Positions 37,446-46,918 of a stretch of DNA of 64,000 nt are shown piece by piece. A program made the position numbers and the translations under genes. The stretch is taken from contig NC_007204.1 in assembly GCF_000012305.1 (NCBI RefSeq), forward strand, positions 1,054,001 to 1,118,000, in the 5' to 3' direction. The notes under the pieces were generated by a model. That model was given only the letters and a program-made list of their open reading frames with translations. It made no database searches and was not told the origin of the DNA. Position 1 is the first letter of the stretch, and each line of letters starts with the position of its first letter. This DNA comes from Psychrobacter arcticus 273-4. Its GTDB lineage: Bacteria; Pseudomonadota; Gammaproteobacteria; Pseudomonadales; Moraxellaceae.

Positions 37446-38528
37446 TTAACGATTAGGTAGGATGTCTTTGACCATATCACGTAAATTGTGTAGTGCTGTG
37501 ACCGTGCTGTCCCAATCTAGGCAACCATCAGTAATCGACATGCCGTATTCGAGCGCGTCCAAATCAGCAGTTAGCTCTTGGCGACCGCCTTTTAAATGAC
37601 TCTCAATCATCATACCGATGATAGACTTGTTGCCATTTTTAATTTGCTCCGCGACGTTTTGAATGACCATCGGTTGCAGGTAAGGGTCTTTACCTGAATT
37701 GGCATGACTTGAGTCAATCATAATTTTGCTACTGGTTTTGCCTTTAGCAAGTGCGTCTTCTACTTGAGCAACTGCCGTTTCATCGTAGTTGGGCTTACCG
37801 TTACCACCACGTAATACCACGTGAGCATAAGGGTTGCCTTTAGATTTGATGATAGATACTTTGCCATCTGATGACAGACCTAAAAAGCTATGACCCGCTT
37901 TTACCGCTTGCATGGCGTTGACCGCGACAGTCATACCACCATCGGTACCATTCTTAAAGCCAACTGGGCATGATAAGCCTGAGCTCATCTCACGGTGTGT
38001 TTGGCTTTCAGTCGTACGTGCGCCAATCGCTGACCAGCTGATCAAGTCCTGCATGTACTGCGGCGTGTTCGGGTCAAGCGCTTCGGTGGCGCAAGGCAAC
38101 CCTTTTTCATTGAGATCAAGCAGTAGCTTACGGGCAGTACGCAGACCTTTTTCAATGTCAAAGCTGTCATTCATATCAGGGTCGTTAATCATACCCTTCC
38201 AGCCAACGGTCGTGCGCGGCTTCTCAAAATAGACACGCATCACAACGAATATGCTGTCTTCAATCTCTTTCGCCAATATCGCTAAGCGATCAGCATATTC
38301 GTGAGCGGCTTTGATGTCATGAATAGAGCAGGGACCAATAACCACAAACAGACGCTTGTCTTTGCCATCCAAGATGTTTTGGATAGTGTGACGACCATTT
38401 AAAACGGTTTTATAGGCTTCGTTTGATAAAGGCAGTTCGGTTTTTAGCTCATTGGGTGTTATTAATGGAATAAATTTTTCAATATTCACGTCGTCAATTT
38501 CTGCATTATGGGTAGCGGTTGTTATCAT
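37446..38528 (-). CDS. aroG: 3-deoxy-7-phosphoheptulonate synthase (DAHP synthase, class I)
   Basis: A 360-residue enzyme condensing phosphoenolpyruvate and erythrose 4-phosphate, the first step of aromatic amino acid synthesis. IGPCSIHDIKAAHEYADRL (about 66-84) holds the metal Cys, RVYFEKPRTTVGWKG (about 98-112) binds PEP, GARTTESQTHREMSSG and FKNGTDG follow, and the C-terminal DSSHANSGKDP (about 272) and SLTDGC-like SITDGCLDWDST complete it. Class I AroF/G/H type; the feedback-inhibiting amino acid cannot be told from sequence alone, so the symbol is approximate. Confidence 0.92.
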   Translation of the reverse strand: MITTATHNAEIDDVNIEKFIPLITPNELKTELPLSNEAYKTVLNGRHTIQNILDGKDKRLFVVIGPCSIHDIKAAHEYADRLAILAKEIEDSIFVVMRVYFEKPRTTVGWKGMINDPDMNDSFDIEKGLRTARKLLLDLNEKGLPCATEALDPNTPQYMQDLISWSAIGARTTESQTHREMSSGLSCPVGFKNGTDGGMTVAVNAMQAVKAGHSFLGLSSDGKVSIIKSKGNPYAHVVLRGGNGKPNYDETAVAQVEDALAKGKTSSKIMIDSSHANSGKDPYLQPMVIQNVAEQIKNGNKSIIGMMIESHLKGGRQELTADLDALEYGMSITDGCLDWDSTVTALHNLRDMVKDILPNR

Positions 38529-38892
38529 GATTATATATCGTCTAGCTGATTTATAGGAACTTTCATTATGCGGACAAAAGTACCGGTTGACAAGGGCAGT
38601 CGAGCAGTTAATTGACTGATAACTGGAATGCTGATGCTAAAACTTCGTTATACTTGATGATTTTAGGCAGAATAAAGAGATGTTTATAGCGCTGGATTTC
38701 ATCGGTCAACTTGGCTATTTTTATCATGGTCACGTATGATGGCAGTACAAATTGCTAAATTTGAGCATAATAAACGATGCTGATTATTATGGTGCGTATC
38801 CTATGATGGATACCCTATGCTATATTTTATAATATCTATGTTTTCTCCCTTGTACGACTTTCCCTGTAACACTTTATTATTAAGAGCTTGTC

Positions 38893-40194
38893 ATGACCGA
38901 TACCGCTACACTTAAGCCTGATTTTGCGCCATTTGATACTTACCAGTTGGCTACTGTAACGCGTGAGCCGCTCGTTATTGGTATCGTCGCCGGCGAGGTG
39001 TCAGGAGACAGTTTGGGTGCAGATTTTATGCAGCAGATGAACAATCTACGTGATGACATCGTTTGGGTCGGAGTTGGCGGAACTAAGATGCAAGCGCAAG
39101 GTCTGAATAGTATTTTTCCATTATCGCGCTTGGCAGTGATGGGTCTGGTGGAAGTCATGGGGCAACTGCCTGATTTGCTTAAGGCACGCCGTGAGTTGCT
39201 GGCGGCTTTTAAAACGGCGGATATTGATTGGTTTATTGGCATTGATGCGCCTGATTTTAATCTTCGAGTCTCGAAAAAACTAAAGCCGCAAGGCGTGTTT
39301 TGTGTGCAGTACGTCAGTCCCTCTATCTGGGCATGGCGTGAGTCGCGTATCCATAATATTAAAGCGGCGACCCATTTGGTATTGTGCTTGTTTCCGTTTG
39401 AGCTGCCCGTTTACGAGCGTTATAACCATCCGGCGATATGCGTCGGACATCCATTGATGCGTACGATTGATCAAACCCTGTTAGAGACACCAATCAATCA
39501 GCGCCGTAGTGAGCTGGTTTGGCACAATGATGGTTTGCAGCAGTTTTTTATCGAACGATTTGATGAAGTCAGCCAGCTTATTTGTGTCATGCCAGGCTCA
39601 CGCCGCGGTGAGATAACGGCTATTTTGCCACGGATGTTAGATGGCATTCAAAAGCTGCTCTTATTGGACCCAAAGCTTTGCTTTATTATCCCAACCGTCG
39701 ATCAAAACCATCAATATATCGTTCAAGATGTTATTGATCAGCGCTCAGAACAGCTGCGAGCGGCTATCGTGGTGGTCTATGATGATAGCCAGCCAACCTT
39801 TAGTCAGCAAGCGATGGCAGCATCAGATATTGTGATGTTGGCATCAGGTACAGCAACGCTTGAGGCGATGCTGCTTGAGCGTCCGATGGTAGTCGTGTAT
39901 CAGCTTAATCAGCTAACCTATCAGATTGCTAAGCGTCTGGTTAAGGTGCCATACGTGGGGTTGCCAAATATTTTGGCAGCTACAGCGATTGTACCGGAGC
40001 TGATTCAAGAGCAGGCAAGTGGTGACAATATCTGCCGTACCGTCATGCGCCTATTGCAGCCACGTGCTTATGCTGAGCAATTGAATGCGCTGATTCATAC
40101 CAAGCATCTTTTGCAGCAGCAAAGCAATCATGCGCCTGCCAATAGTGTGATTGAGCAATGGTATCTTCAGAATAACCCGTCAAAAAGGCTGTAG
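38893..40194 (+). CDS. lpxB: Lipid-A-disaccharide synthase
   Basis: A 433-residue peripheral inner-membrane glycosyltransferase (GT19) joining UDP-diacylglucosamine and lipid X. GIVAGEVSGDSLGADFM (about 30-46) is the N-terminal signature; IGIDAPDFNLRVSKKLK, YVSPSIWAWRESRI (about 141-154) and CVGHPLMRTID follow, and MPGSRRGEI (about 237-245) and LASGTATLEAML (about 316-327) form the nucleotide pocket. A 30-residue N-terminal extension precedes the core. Followed 45 bp later by rnhB, the usual lpxB-rnhB order; lpxD/fabZ/lpxA are not here. Confidence 0.94.
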   Translation: MTDTATLKPDFAPFDTYQLATVTREPLVIGIVAGEVSGDSLGADFMQQMNNLRDDIVWVGVGGTKMQAQGLNSIFPLSRLAVMGLVEVMGQLPDLLKARRELLAAFKTADIDWFIGIDAPDFNLRVSKKLKPQGVFCVQYVSPSIWAWRESRIHNIKAATHLVLCLFPFELPVYERYNHPAICVGHPLMRTIDQTLLETPINQRRSELVWHNDGLQQFFIERFDEVSQLICVMPGSRRGEITAILPRMLDGIQKLLLLDPKLCFIIPTVDQNHQYIVQDVIDQRSEQLRAAIVVVYDDSQPTFSQQAMAASDIVMLASGTATLEAMLLERPMVVVYQLNQLTYQIAKRLVKVPYVGLPNILAATAIVPELIQEQASGDNICRTVMRLLQPRAYAEQLNALIHTKHLLQQQSNHAPANSVIEQWYLQNNPSKRL

Positions 40195-40239
40195 AGCTAG
40201 TAAGAAAATTCACCTCATACAAATAAGACCATAAATTCA

Positions 40240-41103
40240 ATGAATAGCATGCCACACACAGAGAGCAATATTTTACAGGTTGAACGCAATATCGAACAGA
40301 TAGATATCAAGGGACAATATATTAATCTGGCGTCTCCCATTCATTTATCTGGTCAAATAAATATCACTGAATTATTCGCTGAATATTCGAAAAATATTGC
40401 ACAGAGTGATACTGGCTCAGCGCTACAAATTGGTGTTGATGAAGCAGGGCGTGGACCATTATTGGGCAGTGTGAATGTTGCATCGGCAATATTACCACGT
40501 GCTTGGTCAGGCCTGATTGAAGCGCAGCTCCTCAAAGATACTCCCTTATCGATACTGACCGACTCCAAGCAGTTAAGCGAAAAAAAGCGCGATCTACTGT
40601 ATCCTTTGGTTCAGCAGTATGCCATTGGTTATATCATTGCTGATATTCCAGCGGCAGTGATTGATCAGATAAATATCCTGCAAGCTACCATGCTCGGAAT
40701 GCGTTTATGTACTGAGATTCTGTTAGAAGTCATTGCTCATCATTTGAATGACATGGCACAAGACATACATCAGCTACAAACAGCAGTTTTATTCGACGGG
40801 AATCGTTGCCCTGAATTGAATTATACAAGCCTTGCACAATTGGGAATAAAAGAATCGATGATTGATTGCCAAGCGTGGGTCAAGGGCGATGCGCGACATA
40901 CCAGTATCGCCGCCGCAAGTATCTTGGCAAAAGTTAGCCGTGATAAAACCATGTACGCCCTCGATACTGAACACCCTGAATATGGTATTGCCAAACATAA
41001 GGGCTATCCAACGCGCGCGCATATGGAAGCGATTGAAACTTACGGGGTATTATCAGCACACAGACGTAGTTTTGCACCAGTGAGAAAAGCATTGGAGAGC
41101 TAG
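40240..41103 (+). CDS. rnhB: Ribonuclease HII
   Basis: A 287-residue enzyme cutting RNA in RNA-DNA hybrids. The catalytic motif [14 protein letters not shown] begins at about residue 65 (Asp and Glu), [12 protein letters not shown] at about 106, and [22 protein letters not shown] (about 215-236) holds the other acidic residue. The C terminus with [13 protein letters not shown] is normal. Residues 1-60 are an extension with no family match; E. coli RNase HII has 198 residues. The ATG at 40240 has no clear ribosome site, and no later in-frame start precedes the motif, so the extension may be real. Confidence 0.92.
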   Translation: MNSMPHTESNILQVERNIEQIDIKGQYINLASPIHLSGQINITELFAEYSKNIAQSDTGSALQIGVDEAGRGPLLGSVNVASAILPRAWSGLIEAQLLKDTPLSILTDSKQLSEKKRDLLYPLVQQYAIGYIIADIPAAVIDQINILQATMLGMRLCTEILLEVIAHHLNDMAQDIHQLQTAVLFDGNRCPELNYTSLAQLGIKESMIDCQAWVKGDARHTSIAAASILAKVSRDKTMYALDTEHPEYGIAKHKGYPTRAHMEAIETYGVLSAHRRSFAPVRKALES

Positions 41104-41254
41104 CGTTGAGGGTGAGTTGATTTGGTTTTTTGAAGTAGAATAATCGGTTGAGAGTGACATAAGATATTCTAATTATGATCAATTTAGTCTACTATAGCGC
41201 AAATATTTATGTCTGTCTGTCACGATGCCAATAGCAGCTATTAGGTCACTTTTT

Positions 41255-42508
41255 ATGAATACAAAAACTTCACAATCGACGTCTACTGTCTCCTCTGTAT
41301 CATTGCCGCCAACGCCATATTACTTACTTGATGAAGCCGCAATCGTCGCCAATATGCAGATTATCGCGCGCCTGTGCGAGTTGTCTGGAGCAAAGGCGTT
41401 ACTTGCGCTCAAATGTTTTGCCACATGGGGTGTGTTTGATGTCATGGAGCCTTATCTGCATGGTACGACGTCATCTTCGCTAAATGAAGTCAGATTGGGT
41501 TATGAGTCTTTTGGTAATAATAGCGATGCTAGTAGTCAAGATAAAAAAGAAACCCATGCCTATAGCGTCGCCTACAGCGCAGATGAGATGCCTGAGGTGC
41601 TCAACTACGCTGATAAGATTATCTTTAACTCTATCTCACAACTCAATGCGTTTAAGGAGCAAGCGGCAGCGAAAAACATACCAGTCGGGCTGCGCTTAAA
41701 TCCAAAAACCAGCAATTCATCGTTTATTATTGCGGATCCTGCCCGTCCCTTTAGCCGTCTTGGTGAGCATGATAAAGATAAAATTGCAGCAGTTTTGAGT
41801 GATATTAGCGGAGTAATGATTCATAACAACTGTGAAAATGACAGTTTTGAGGCATTTAGTGAAAGCTTGGCTGATATCGAAACCAGATTTGGAGATGTTT
41901 TGCAGCAGCTTGAATGGGTGAGTTTGGGCGGTGGTATTCATTTTATTGCCCCTGATTATCCACTAGAAAAACTTGCGGACAGATTAAAAGGTTTCAGCGA
42001 AAATTATGGCGTGCAAGTTTATCTAGAGCCGGGTGAGGCAAGTATTCATGGTGCTGGCACGCTAGTCACCAGCGTTTTAGATACGATGCATAATGAAAAA
42101 AATCTAGCTGTAGTAGATTCATCAATCGAAGCGCATATGCTGGATTTGCTGATTTATCGTGAGTCAGCGCCGATAGCGGCTATTAATAGTGATTTAATTA
42201 ATATTGCCTCTCTTGATATCGACCCTACCAATATTGCACCCATAAGCGAGAACGCTAAATCAGCTGATAATACGATTATTTATGGTCGTTCTTGTTTGGC
42301 AGGCGATATCTTTGGTGAGTATGCCTTGCCAAATAACTTAAAAATAGGTGACACCGTTACCTTTGGCAATGCCGCAGGCTATACCATGGTGAAGAAAAAC
42401 TGGTTTAATGGGGTTAATATGCCAGCGATTGTCATTCGCCGCTTAGATGGCAGTATCGATATCCAGCGCGAGTTTGATTATCAAGATTACAAGGCGAGCT
42501 TGTCATAG
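41255..42508 (+). CDS. nspC: Carboxynorspermidine/carboxyspermidine decarboxylase
   Basis: A 417-residue PLP enzyme of the alanine-racemase-fold decarboxylases, last step of norspermidine/spermidine synthesis by the carboxy route. The PLP Lys is in ALLALKCFATW (about 47), SSSLNEVRLGYE follows, and RLNPKTSNS, SLGGGIHF (about 228-235), EPGEA and the C-terminal YGRSCLAGDIFGEY (substrate Cys, about 345) match NspC. Start at 41255 rather than the codon 10 residues earlier. A low-complexity N terminus (SQSTSTVSSVS) precedes the fold. It pairs with the next gene. Confidence 0.9.
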   Translation: MNTKTSQSTSTVSSVSLPPTPYYLLDEAAIVANMQIIARLCELSGAKALLALKCFATWGVFDVMEPYLHGTTSSSLNEVRLGYESFGNNSDASSQDKKETHAYSVAYSADEMPEVLNYADKIIFNSISQLNAFKEQAAAKNIPVGLRLNPKTSNSSFIIADPARPFSRLGEHDKDKIAAVLSDISGVMIHNNCENDSFEAFSESLADIETRFGDVLQQLEWVSLGGGIHFIAPDYPLEKLADRLKGFSENYGVQVYLEPGEASIHGAGTLVTSVLDTMHNEKNLAVVDSSIEAHMLDLLIYRESAPIAAINSDLINIASLDIDPTNIAPISENAKSADNTIIYGRSCLAGDIFGEYALPNNLKIGDTVTFGNAAGYTMVKKNWFNGVNMPAIVIRRLDGSIDIQREFDYQDYKASLS

Positions 42509-42785
42509 CGCTATTGAAATCGTATTCGAGATGAATAAATGAGACTGCCAAACAACTATCTAGAAATGATGATTCATCTTGACGTTTTTAAGTTAAGTTG
42601 TAATTTTTGCCGAAAAGCGAGTAAAAATTGTTATAATTGCTACTGGCAAACGCAGTGGGATTTGTCTAACGGGTGCGTGGGTTTTCCTCGGTCTTCCTTT
42701 TTAATTCACGCATATCATTCACTCGTTTCTGTTTTGCATAGCCAATATCAATGGTATCGACAGGGACACAAAGGAGGATTGTTCT
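42509..42785. other. 277-bp leader between nspC and the carboxynorspermidine synthase gene
   Basis: Contains a possible TATAAT box at 42632-42637 and a long leader ending in the strong ribosome site AAGGAGG (42771-42777). No open frame of merit. Confidence 0.4.
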
Positions 42786-44060
42786 TTGAACACAAACCAA
42801 CAAGCTAAGCCTAGTAAAAAAGACGTGCTCATCATCGGTGCCGGCGGTGTCGCTCAAGTGGTCGCGCATAAATGTGCGATGCATAACGATGTACTTGGCG
42901 AGATTCATATCGCGTCACGTACCCAATATAAATGTGATGCCATTGCTCAGAGCGTCATAGAAAAAAACAGCTTTAAACAACCTGCGGTACTGCACACGCA
43001 TCAAGTCGATGCCATGGACACCCAAGCGCTGATACAGCTGATTCAGGATACAGGTATTCAAATCCTTATCAATGTCGGTTCGGCATTTGTGAATATGACT
43101 GTCTTAGAAGCTTGTATTGAGACTGGCGTGGCATATATTGATACGGCTATTCATGAAGATCCTCGCAAGATTTGTGAAACGCCGCCATGGTATGACAACT
43201 ATGAGTGGAAGCGCAAACAGCGCTGTGCCGACAATAATGTCACTGCGATCTTAGGTGCGGGCTTTGATCCTGGTATGGTCAATGCCTATGCGCGTCTTGG
43301 CTATGACATGATGGATGCAGGCTCAGTCACTGATATTGACATTATCGATATCAATGCCGGCAGCCATGGCAAGTACTTCGCCACCAACTTTGATCCTGAG
43401 ATTAACTTCCGTGAATTCACCGGTACCGTTTACTCTTGGCAGGACAGTAAGTGGCAGTCTAACAAGATGTTTGAAGTGAAGCGTACAGATGACTTGCCTG
43501 TTGTTGGTGTGCAAAACAGTTACTTAAGTGGTCATGATGAAGTTCACTCTTTGTCTGCCAACTTAGATGTGCCCAATATTCGCTTTTGGATGGGCTTTGG
43601 TGAGCACTATATCAATGTCTTTACTGTCCTACAAAACTTGGGATTACTGTCTGAGCAGCCAGTCATGACTGCTGAAGGACAAGAGGTTATCCCATTAAAA
43701 GTGGTCAAAGCGGTACTACCAGATCCGAGCTCGCTTGCGCCAAATTATACGGGTAAAACCTGTATCGGTGACAAAGTTAAAGGTAAAATAGACGGCGTTG
43801 ATAGTGAGGTGTTTATCTATAATATCTCAGACCATAAAGACGCTTATAATGAAATCGGTAGTCAAGGTATCTCTTATACCGCAGGTGTACCACCAGTTGC
43901 CGCTGCCATGCTAGTCGCTACAGGCGAGTGGGATGCAGGTAAGATGGTCAATGTTGAAGAGCTTGATGCCAAACCATTTATCAATTTATTGAATAAAATT
44001 GGCTTGCCTACGCGTATCAAAGATAGCGAAGGCGATAGAGCGCTTGAGTTTACTATCTAA
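42786..44060 (+). CDS. Carboxynorspermidine synthase (saccharopine dehydrogenase family)
   Basis: A 424-residue NADPH enzyme that joins diaminopropane or putrescine with aspartate semialdehyde to the carboxy-polyamine, which NspC then decarboxylates. The Rossmann motif VLIIGAGGVAQVVAHKC is at about residues 14-30; INVGSAFVNMTVLEACIETGVAYIDTA, GAGFDPGMVNAYARLGYD (about 157-174) and DINAGSHGKYFATNFDPEIN are family hallmarks. The start is a TTG at 42786, fixed by the perfect AAGGAGG 8 bp upstream. With nspC this makes a two-gene polyamine route. Confidence 0.9.
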   Translation: MNTNQQAKPSKKDVLIIGAGGVAQVVAHKCAMHNDVLGEIHIASRTQYKCDAIAQSVIEKNSFKQPAVLHTHQVDAMDTQALIQLIQDTGIQILINVGSAFVNMTVLEACIETGVAYIDTAIHEDPRKICETPPWYDNYEWKRKQRCADNNVTAILGAGFDPGMVNAYARLGYDMMDAGSVTDIDIIDINAGSHGKYFATNFDPEINFREFTGTVYSWQDSKWQSNKMFEVKRTDDLPVVGVQNSYLSGHDEVHSLSANLDVPNIRFWMGFGEHYINVFTVLQNLGLLSEQPVMTAEGQEVIPLKVVKAVLPDPSSLAPNYTGKTCIGDKVKGKIDGVDSEVFIYNISDHKDAYNEIGSQGISYTAGVPPVAAAMLVATGEWDAGKMVNVEELDAKPFINLLNKIGLPTRIKDSEGDRALEFTI

Positions 44061-44093
44061 ATTCTTGCGTTAGCTTTTATTGTTCGTTAAATG

Positions 44094-44135
44094 AAAAGCA
44101 CCCTATTGAACCATGGCTCAATAGGGTGCTTTTTT
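44094..44135 (+). terminator. Terminator of the carboxynorspermidine synthase gene
   Basis: Perfect 16-bp stem AAAAGCACCCTATTGA / TCAATAGGGTGCTTTT, 8-nt loop, followed by T. Confidence 0.9.
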
Positions 44136-44180
44136 ATTAGGGGGATTACCAAATCATAAAAATAAAAATGAGAATATAAA

Positions 44181-44993
44181 ATGCAATTAGAAATCAATGT
44201 TATCGATGCCTTTACTGATACTGTGTTTAAAGGCAATTCAGCGGCAGTGATCATTACAGAAAGTTGGTTGTCTGAGAAGCTCATGCAATCTATCGCTTTT
44301 GAAAACAATTTATCAGAGACTGCTTTTATAGTCTTGGATAATAAAGGCACTTATCATATTCGATGGTTTTCACCGCTTACGGAGATTGATTTTTGTGGTC
44401 ATGCGACCTTGGCTTCTGCCTTTGTGCTGTTTAAGAAAAATCCTACTTTGACGTCTATTAAATTTTCAGCCAAAGCAGTTGGGGTTTTAACGGTCAAGCA
44501 AACCGATCATGATAAAATACAGATGGATTTTCCCAATACTAAGCCTGAGAAAGTCAGTGATATCCCTGATAGTTTGCTGGCAGGATTGTCTATTGCACCT
44601 GTTGAAGTCTATAAAAACTCACAGGCATATTTTGTGATTTATGACTTGGAATCTGACGTATTAAATGTAGAGCGTGATAATGAAGCGCTAAAACAGCTTG
44701 CGCCTCTAGATGTAGTTGTCACTTGTCAGGCTAAATCTGCTGACTACAAAGACTATGATTTCATTTCACGTTACTTTTGGCCTACCAATGGTGGTGATGA
44801 AGACCCAGTCACGGGCTCGGCTCACACTGGATTAGCGCCATTATGGGCACAGCGGTTGGGTAAAAATACATTGGTTGCTTATCAAGCCTCAAAACGTGGT
44901 GGGGTACTTGACTGTGTGGTTACAGGAGATAGAGTACTTATTTCTGGCCATGCCGTGCATTATTTGACAGGATTTATCACGGTCGAGGAGTAA
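44181..44993 (+). CDS. PhzF-family isomerase-like protein
   Basis: A 270-residue protein with the duplicated DapF-like fold of PhzF. FTDTVFKGNSAAVI (about 11-24), the conserved Glu in NNLSETAFIV (about 47), IRWFSPLTEIDFCGHATLASAFVLF (about 60-84) and the C-terminal DPVTGSAHTGLAPLW (about 211-225) are typical. Members isomerise small acids, but the substrate of this single-copy type is unknown. Its stop is 3 bp before the ynfA-like start, so they are co-transcribed. Confidence 0.88.
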   Translation: MQLEINVIDAFTDTVFKGNSAAVIITESWLSEKLMQSIAFENNLSETAFIVLDNKGTYHIRWFSPLTEIDFCGHATLASAFVLFKKNPTLTSIKFSAKAVGVLTVKQTDHDKIQMDFPNTKPEKVSDIPDSLLAGLSIAPVEVYKNSQAYFVIYDLESDVLNVERDNEALKQLAPLDVVVTCQAKSADYKDYDFISRYFWPTNGGDEDPVTGSAHTGLAPLWAQRLGKNTLVAYQASKRGGVLDCVVTGDRVLISGHAVHYLTGFITVEE

Positions 44994-44996
44994 GTT

Positions 44997-45329
44997 TTGT
45001 CTGAATTAAAAACAGTGGGGCTTTTTGCTATTACAGCATTGGCTGAAATCGCAGGCTGTTATCTGCCTTATCTGTGGCTGCGAGAAGGCAAGTCAATCTG
45101 GCTACTCATACCTGGCGCATTGAGTTTGGTTGCTTTTGTATGGCTATTGTCATTACACCCAACTGCTGCTGGTAGAACCTATGCTGCCTATGGCGGTGTT
45201 TATATCTCGATGGCGATTTTATGGTTGTGGACTGTGAATGGCATTCGACCAACGACTTGGGATATTGTAGGGTCAGTAGTGGCGCTTATAGGGATGGCAA
45301 TTATTATGTTTGCACCGCGCAGTGTTTAG
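44997..45329 (+). CDS. YnfA-family (UPF0060) inner-membrane protein
   Basis: A 110-residue protein with four membrane helices: about 6-26, 32-52, 62-80 and 88-106. [16 protein letters not shown] and [25 protein letters not shown] are the family signatures. It belongs to the DMT/SMR-like small transporters; function is uncertain, though E. coli members are linked to drug efflux. The start is TTG, supported by GAGGAG 6 bp upstream, which overlaps the end of the phzF-like gene. Confidence 0.9.
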   Translation: MSELKTVGLFAITALAEIAGCYLPYLWLREGKSIWLLIPGALSLVAFVWLLSLHPTAAGRTYAAYGGVYISMAILWLWTVNGIRPTTWDIVGSVVALIGMAIIMFAPRSV

Positions 45330-45388
45330 TTTATGAGTCAAAGTACGCAAATCCAAGATTTAGCAATGTAAACCTATAAATAAAAAAA

Positions 45389-45418
45389 TGCCAATCAAAC
45401 CATTAGGTTTAATTGGCA
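45389..45418 (-). terminator. Terminator of the 40-residue basic protein gene
   Basis: Stem TGCCAATCAAACC / GGTTTAATTGGCA (one mismatch), 4-nt loop; on the minus strand it is followed by T7. It lies 18 bp after the small gene's stop. Confidence 0.78.
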
Positions 45419-45435
45419 TATTGATGCGCTTACTA

Positions 45436-45558
45436 TTAATGCTTTCCTAAGATACTACCATTATCATCTTTCTTTGATTGTTTAGCCGCTTTTTTCTCTT
45501 TTGCCGTTAACAGCGGCTTCTTTTTGACATTCTTCTTACTATCTTGACCTTTACTCAT
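45436..45558 (-). CDS. Small Lys-rich protein (40 residues)
   Basis: A short gene I read directly from the sequence: ATG at 45558 to TAA at 45436. The protein begins MSKGQDSKKNVKKKP, continues LLTAKEKKAAKQSKKDD and ends GSILGKH, with about 14 Lys and no hydrophobic segment. Support: AAGGA 8 bp upstream, its own terminator, and the same Lys/Ala-rich small protein pattern I associate with relatives in this family of bacteria (from memory, not checked). It may bind nucleic acid or ribosomes; function is unknown. Confidence 0.75.
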   Translation of the reverse strand: MSKGQDSKKNVKKKPLLTAKEKKAAKQSKKDDNGSILGKH

Positions 45559-45785
45559 GATGCTGTCCTTTTATTTGAACGATTAATACCTAGTAAAATC
45601 AGTATAGCCCTAAGGTCGAGTAATAGCTAGCTTCAAGAAAATGGACGACGGCGTTAATAAGTGCTTACTTACGAATACATCACGATTTGCTATAATGAGC
45701 AGCAAGCCGATAAATCGCGGCAAACCTTTATTTTATTATTATTATTTAGCACAATGGTGCTTACTGTTTTGGTTGATTGATTATT

Positions 45786-46391
45786 ATGCGTATCCGTAAA
45801 CTGTTTAAATTTGAAAACGCTCATATTGTGCGTAACTGTAGCTCTGAGCGCTGCAAACACTCGATTCATGGTCATAGCTATCAGATTGAGCTGATACTTG
45901 AGGCTAAACGCTTAGACCATGGGCAGATGGTCTATGATTTTGGCTTGTTAAAATCCTCTATTAAAGACATTATCGACAGCTTTGATCATGCGATTTGTTT
46001 TTGGAGTAAAGATGACCCTGAGTACATCGCTGCCTGTAAAAAATTCAGTGCACGCTGGATCAGCTTGCCGGTATCACCATCAGCAGAGCAGTTCTCACGT
46101 GTGATATTCTTTTGGGCTCAAGAGATTCTGCAAAAGACGCAAATGCAAAATGGCGAAGCGGATGTCAGCGTCTATTCAGTGATTGCCCACGAAACTGCCA
46201 CAGGTTACGCTCAGTGTTTTGCTGACGATGTGACCAATGAGCAAATGGGTAAGCTGGTGTTGGAGGACTTTGAATTTAGCGAGCAAGTGTGTGCAGAGTG
46301 GCATGATCCAGATTTATATGCCAAACTGATTCGTGGTGAGAGTTTTAGCAACCCGTCAGTGACCATGCAAGTACAGGCAGGCACAGCCTGA
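45786..46391 (+). CDS. queD: 6-carboxy-tetrahydropterin synthase-like protein (QueD family)
   Basis: A 201-residue enzyme of the PTPS/QueD family, which makes 6-carboxy-tetrahydropterin in the queuosine/preQ0 pathway. The zinc His residues are in KFENAHIVRNC (about 13) and HSIHGHSYQIEL (about 29 and 31), the catalytic Cys is probably in CSSERC, with MVYDFGLLKS (about 50), SFDHAICF (about 68) and HETATGYAQC (about 134) following. The protein is longer than the 121-residue E. coli enzyme, with an extra C-terminal 60 residues. The start at 45786 is the first ATG; it overlaps tsaE at TGATG. Confidence 0.85.
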   Translation: MRIRKLFKFENAHIVRNCSSERCKHSIHGHSYQIELILEAKRLDHGQMVYDFGLLKSSIKDIIDSFDHAICFWSKDDPEYIAACKKFSARWISLPVSPSAEQFSRVIFFWAQEILQKTQMQNGEADVSVYSVIAHETATGYAQCFADDVTNEQMGKLVLEDFEFSEQVCAEWHDPDLYAKLIRGESFSNPSVTMQVQAGTA

Positions 46392-46918
46392 TGTCTAATA
46401 ATGAACCCGTAAAACAAGACGCATACTCACGAATATTTACCTTGCATACAGAGGCAGACACTAAGCGTTTGGCTGAGCAGTTGGCAGCTTTGCCGCTGAC
46501 AGGCAGTGTGTGGCTGGCAGGAGATTTGGGTGCTGGTAAAACGACATTGACTCGCTATTGGTTACAGGCGCTAGGGCATAAAGGTGCGGTCAAAAGTCCG
46601 ACTTATACCTTGGTGGAGCCTTATAGTATTACCCAAGATGACGGTTCAATTAAACCGGTTTATCATGCTGATTTGTATCGTTTGCAAGATCCAGAAGAAC
46701 TGTCTTTTATAGGCTTTGATGAATATTTGGATGAGCCAAACGCGCTGGTTATCATTGAGTGGGCGAGCCGTGCGGACAGTTATTTGCCGCCGCCAACAGT
46801 ATTTATCGATATAACCCAAAGTGATAGCATTGATAATAAAGAATCCCGCCAAGTCCAAATACGACTGTCAAAGGTAGGAGAAGCTGAGGGTTTGGATTTA
46901 TCTAGCCTAAATATTTAG
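46391..46918 (+). CDS. tsaE: tRNA t6A37 biosynthesis ATPase TsaE
   Basis: A 175-residue P-loop ATPase that works with TsaB and TsaD in making threonylcarbamoyladenosine at tRNA position 37. Walker A is LAGDLGAGKTTLTRYWLQALG (about 41-61), followed by VKSPTYTLVEPY (about 65-76), HADLYRLQDPEELSFIGFDEYL (about 93-114) and IIEWASRAD. Start ATG overlaps the queD stop (TGATG), so translation is coupled. The last codons adjoin a MITE fragment. mutL follows 46 bp later, the common tsaE-mutL-miaA-hfq order. Confidence 0.93.
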   Translation: MSNNEPVKQDAYSRIFTLHTEADTKRLAEQLAALPLTGSVWLAGDLGAGKTTLTRYWLQALGHKGAVKSPTYTLVEPYSITQDDGSIKPVYHADLYRLQDPEELSFIGFDEYLDEPNALVIIEWASRADSYLPPPTVFIDITQSDSIDNKESRQVQIRLSKVGEAEGLDLSSLNI

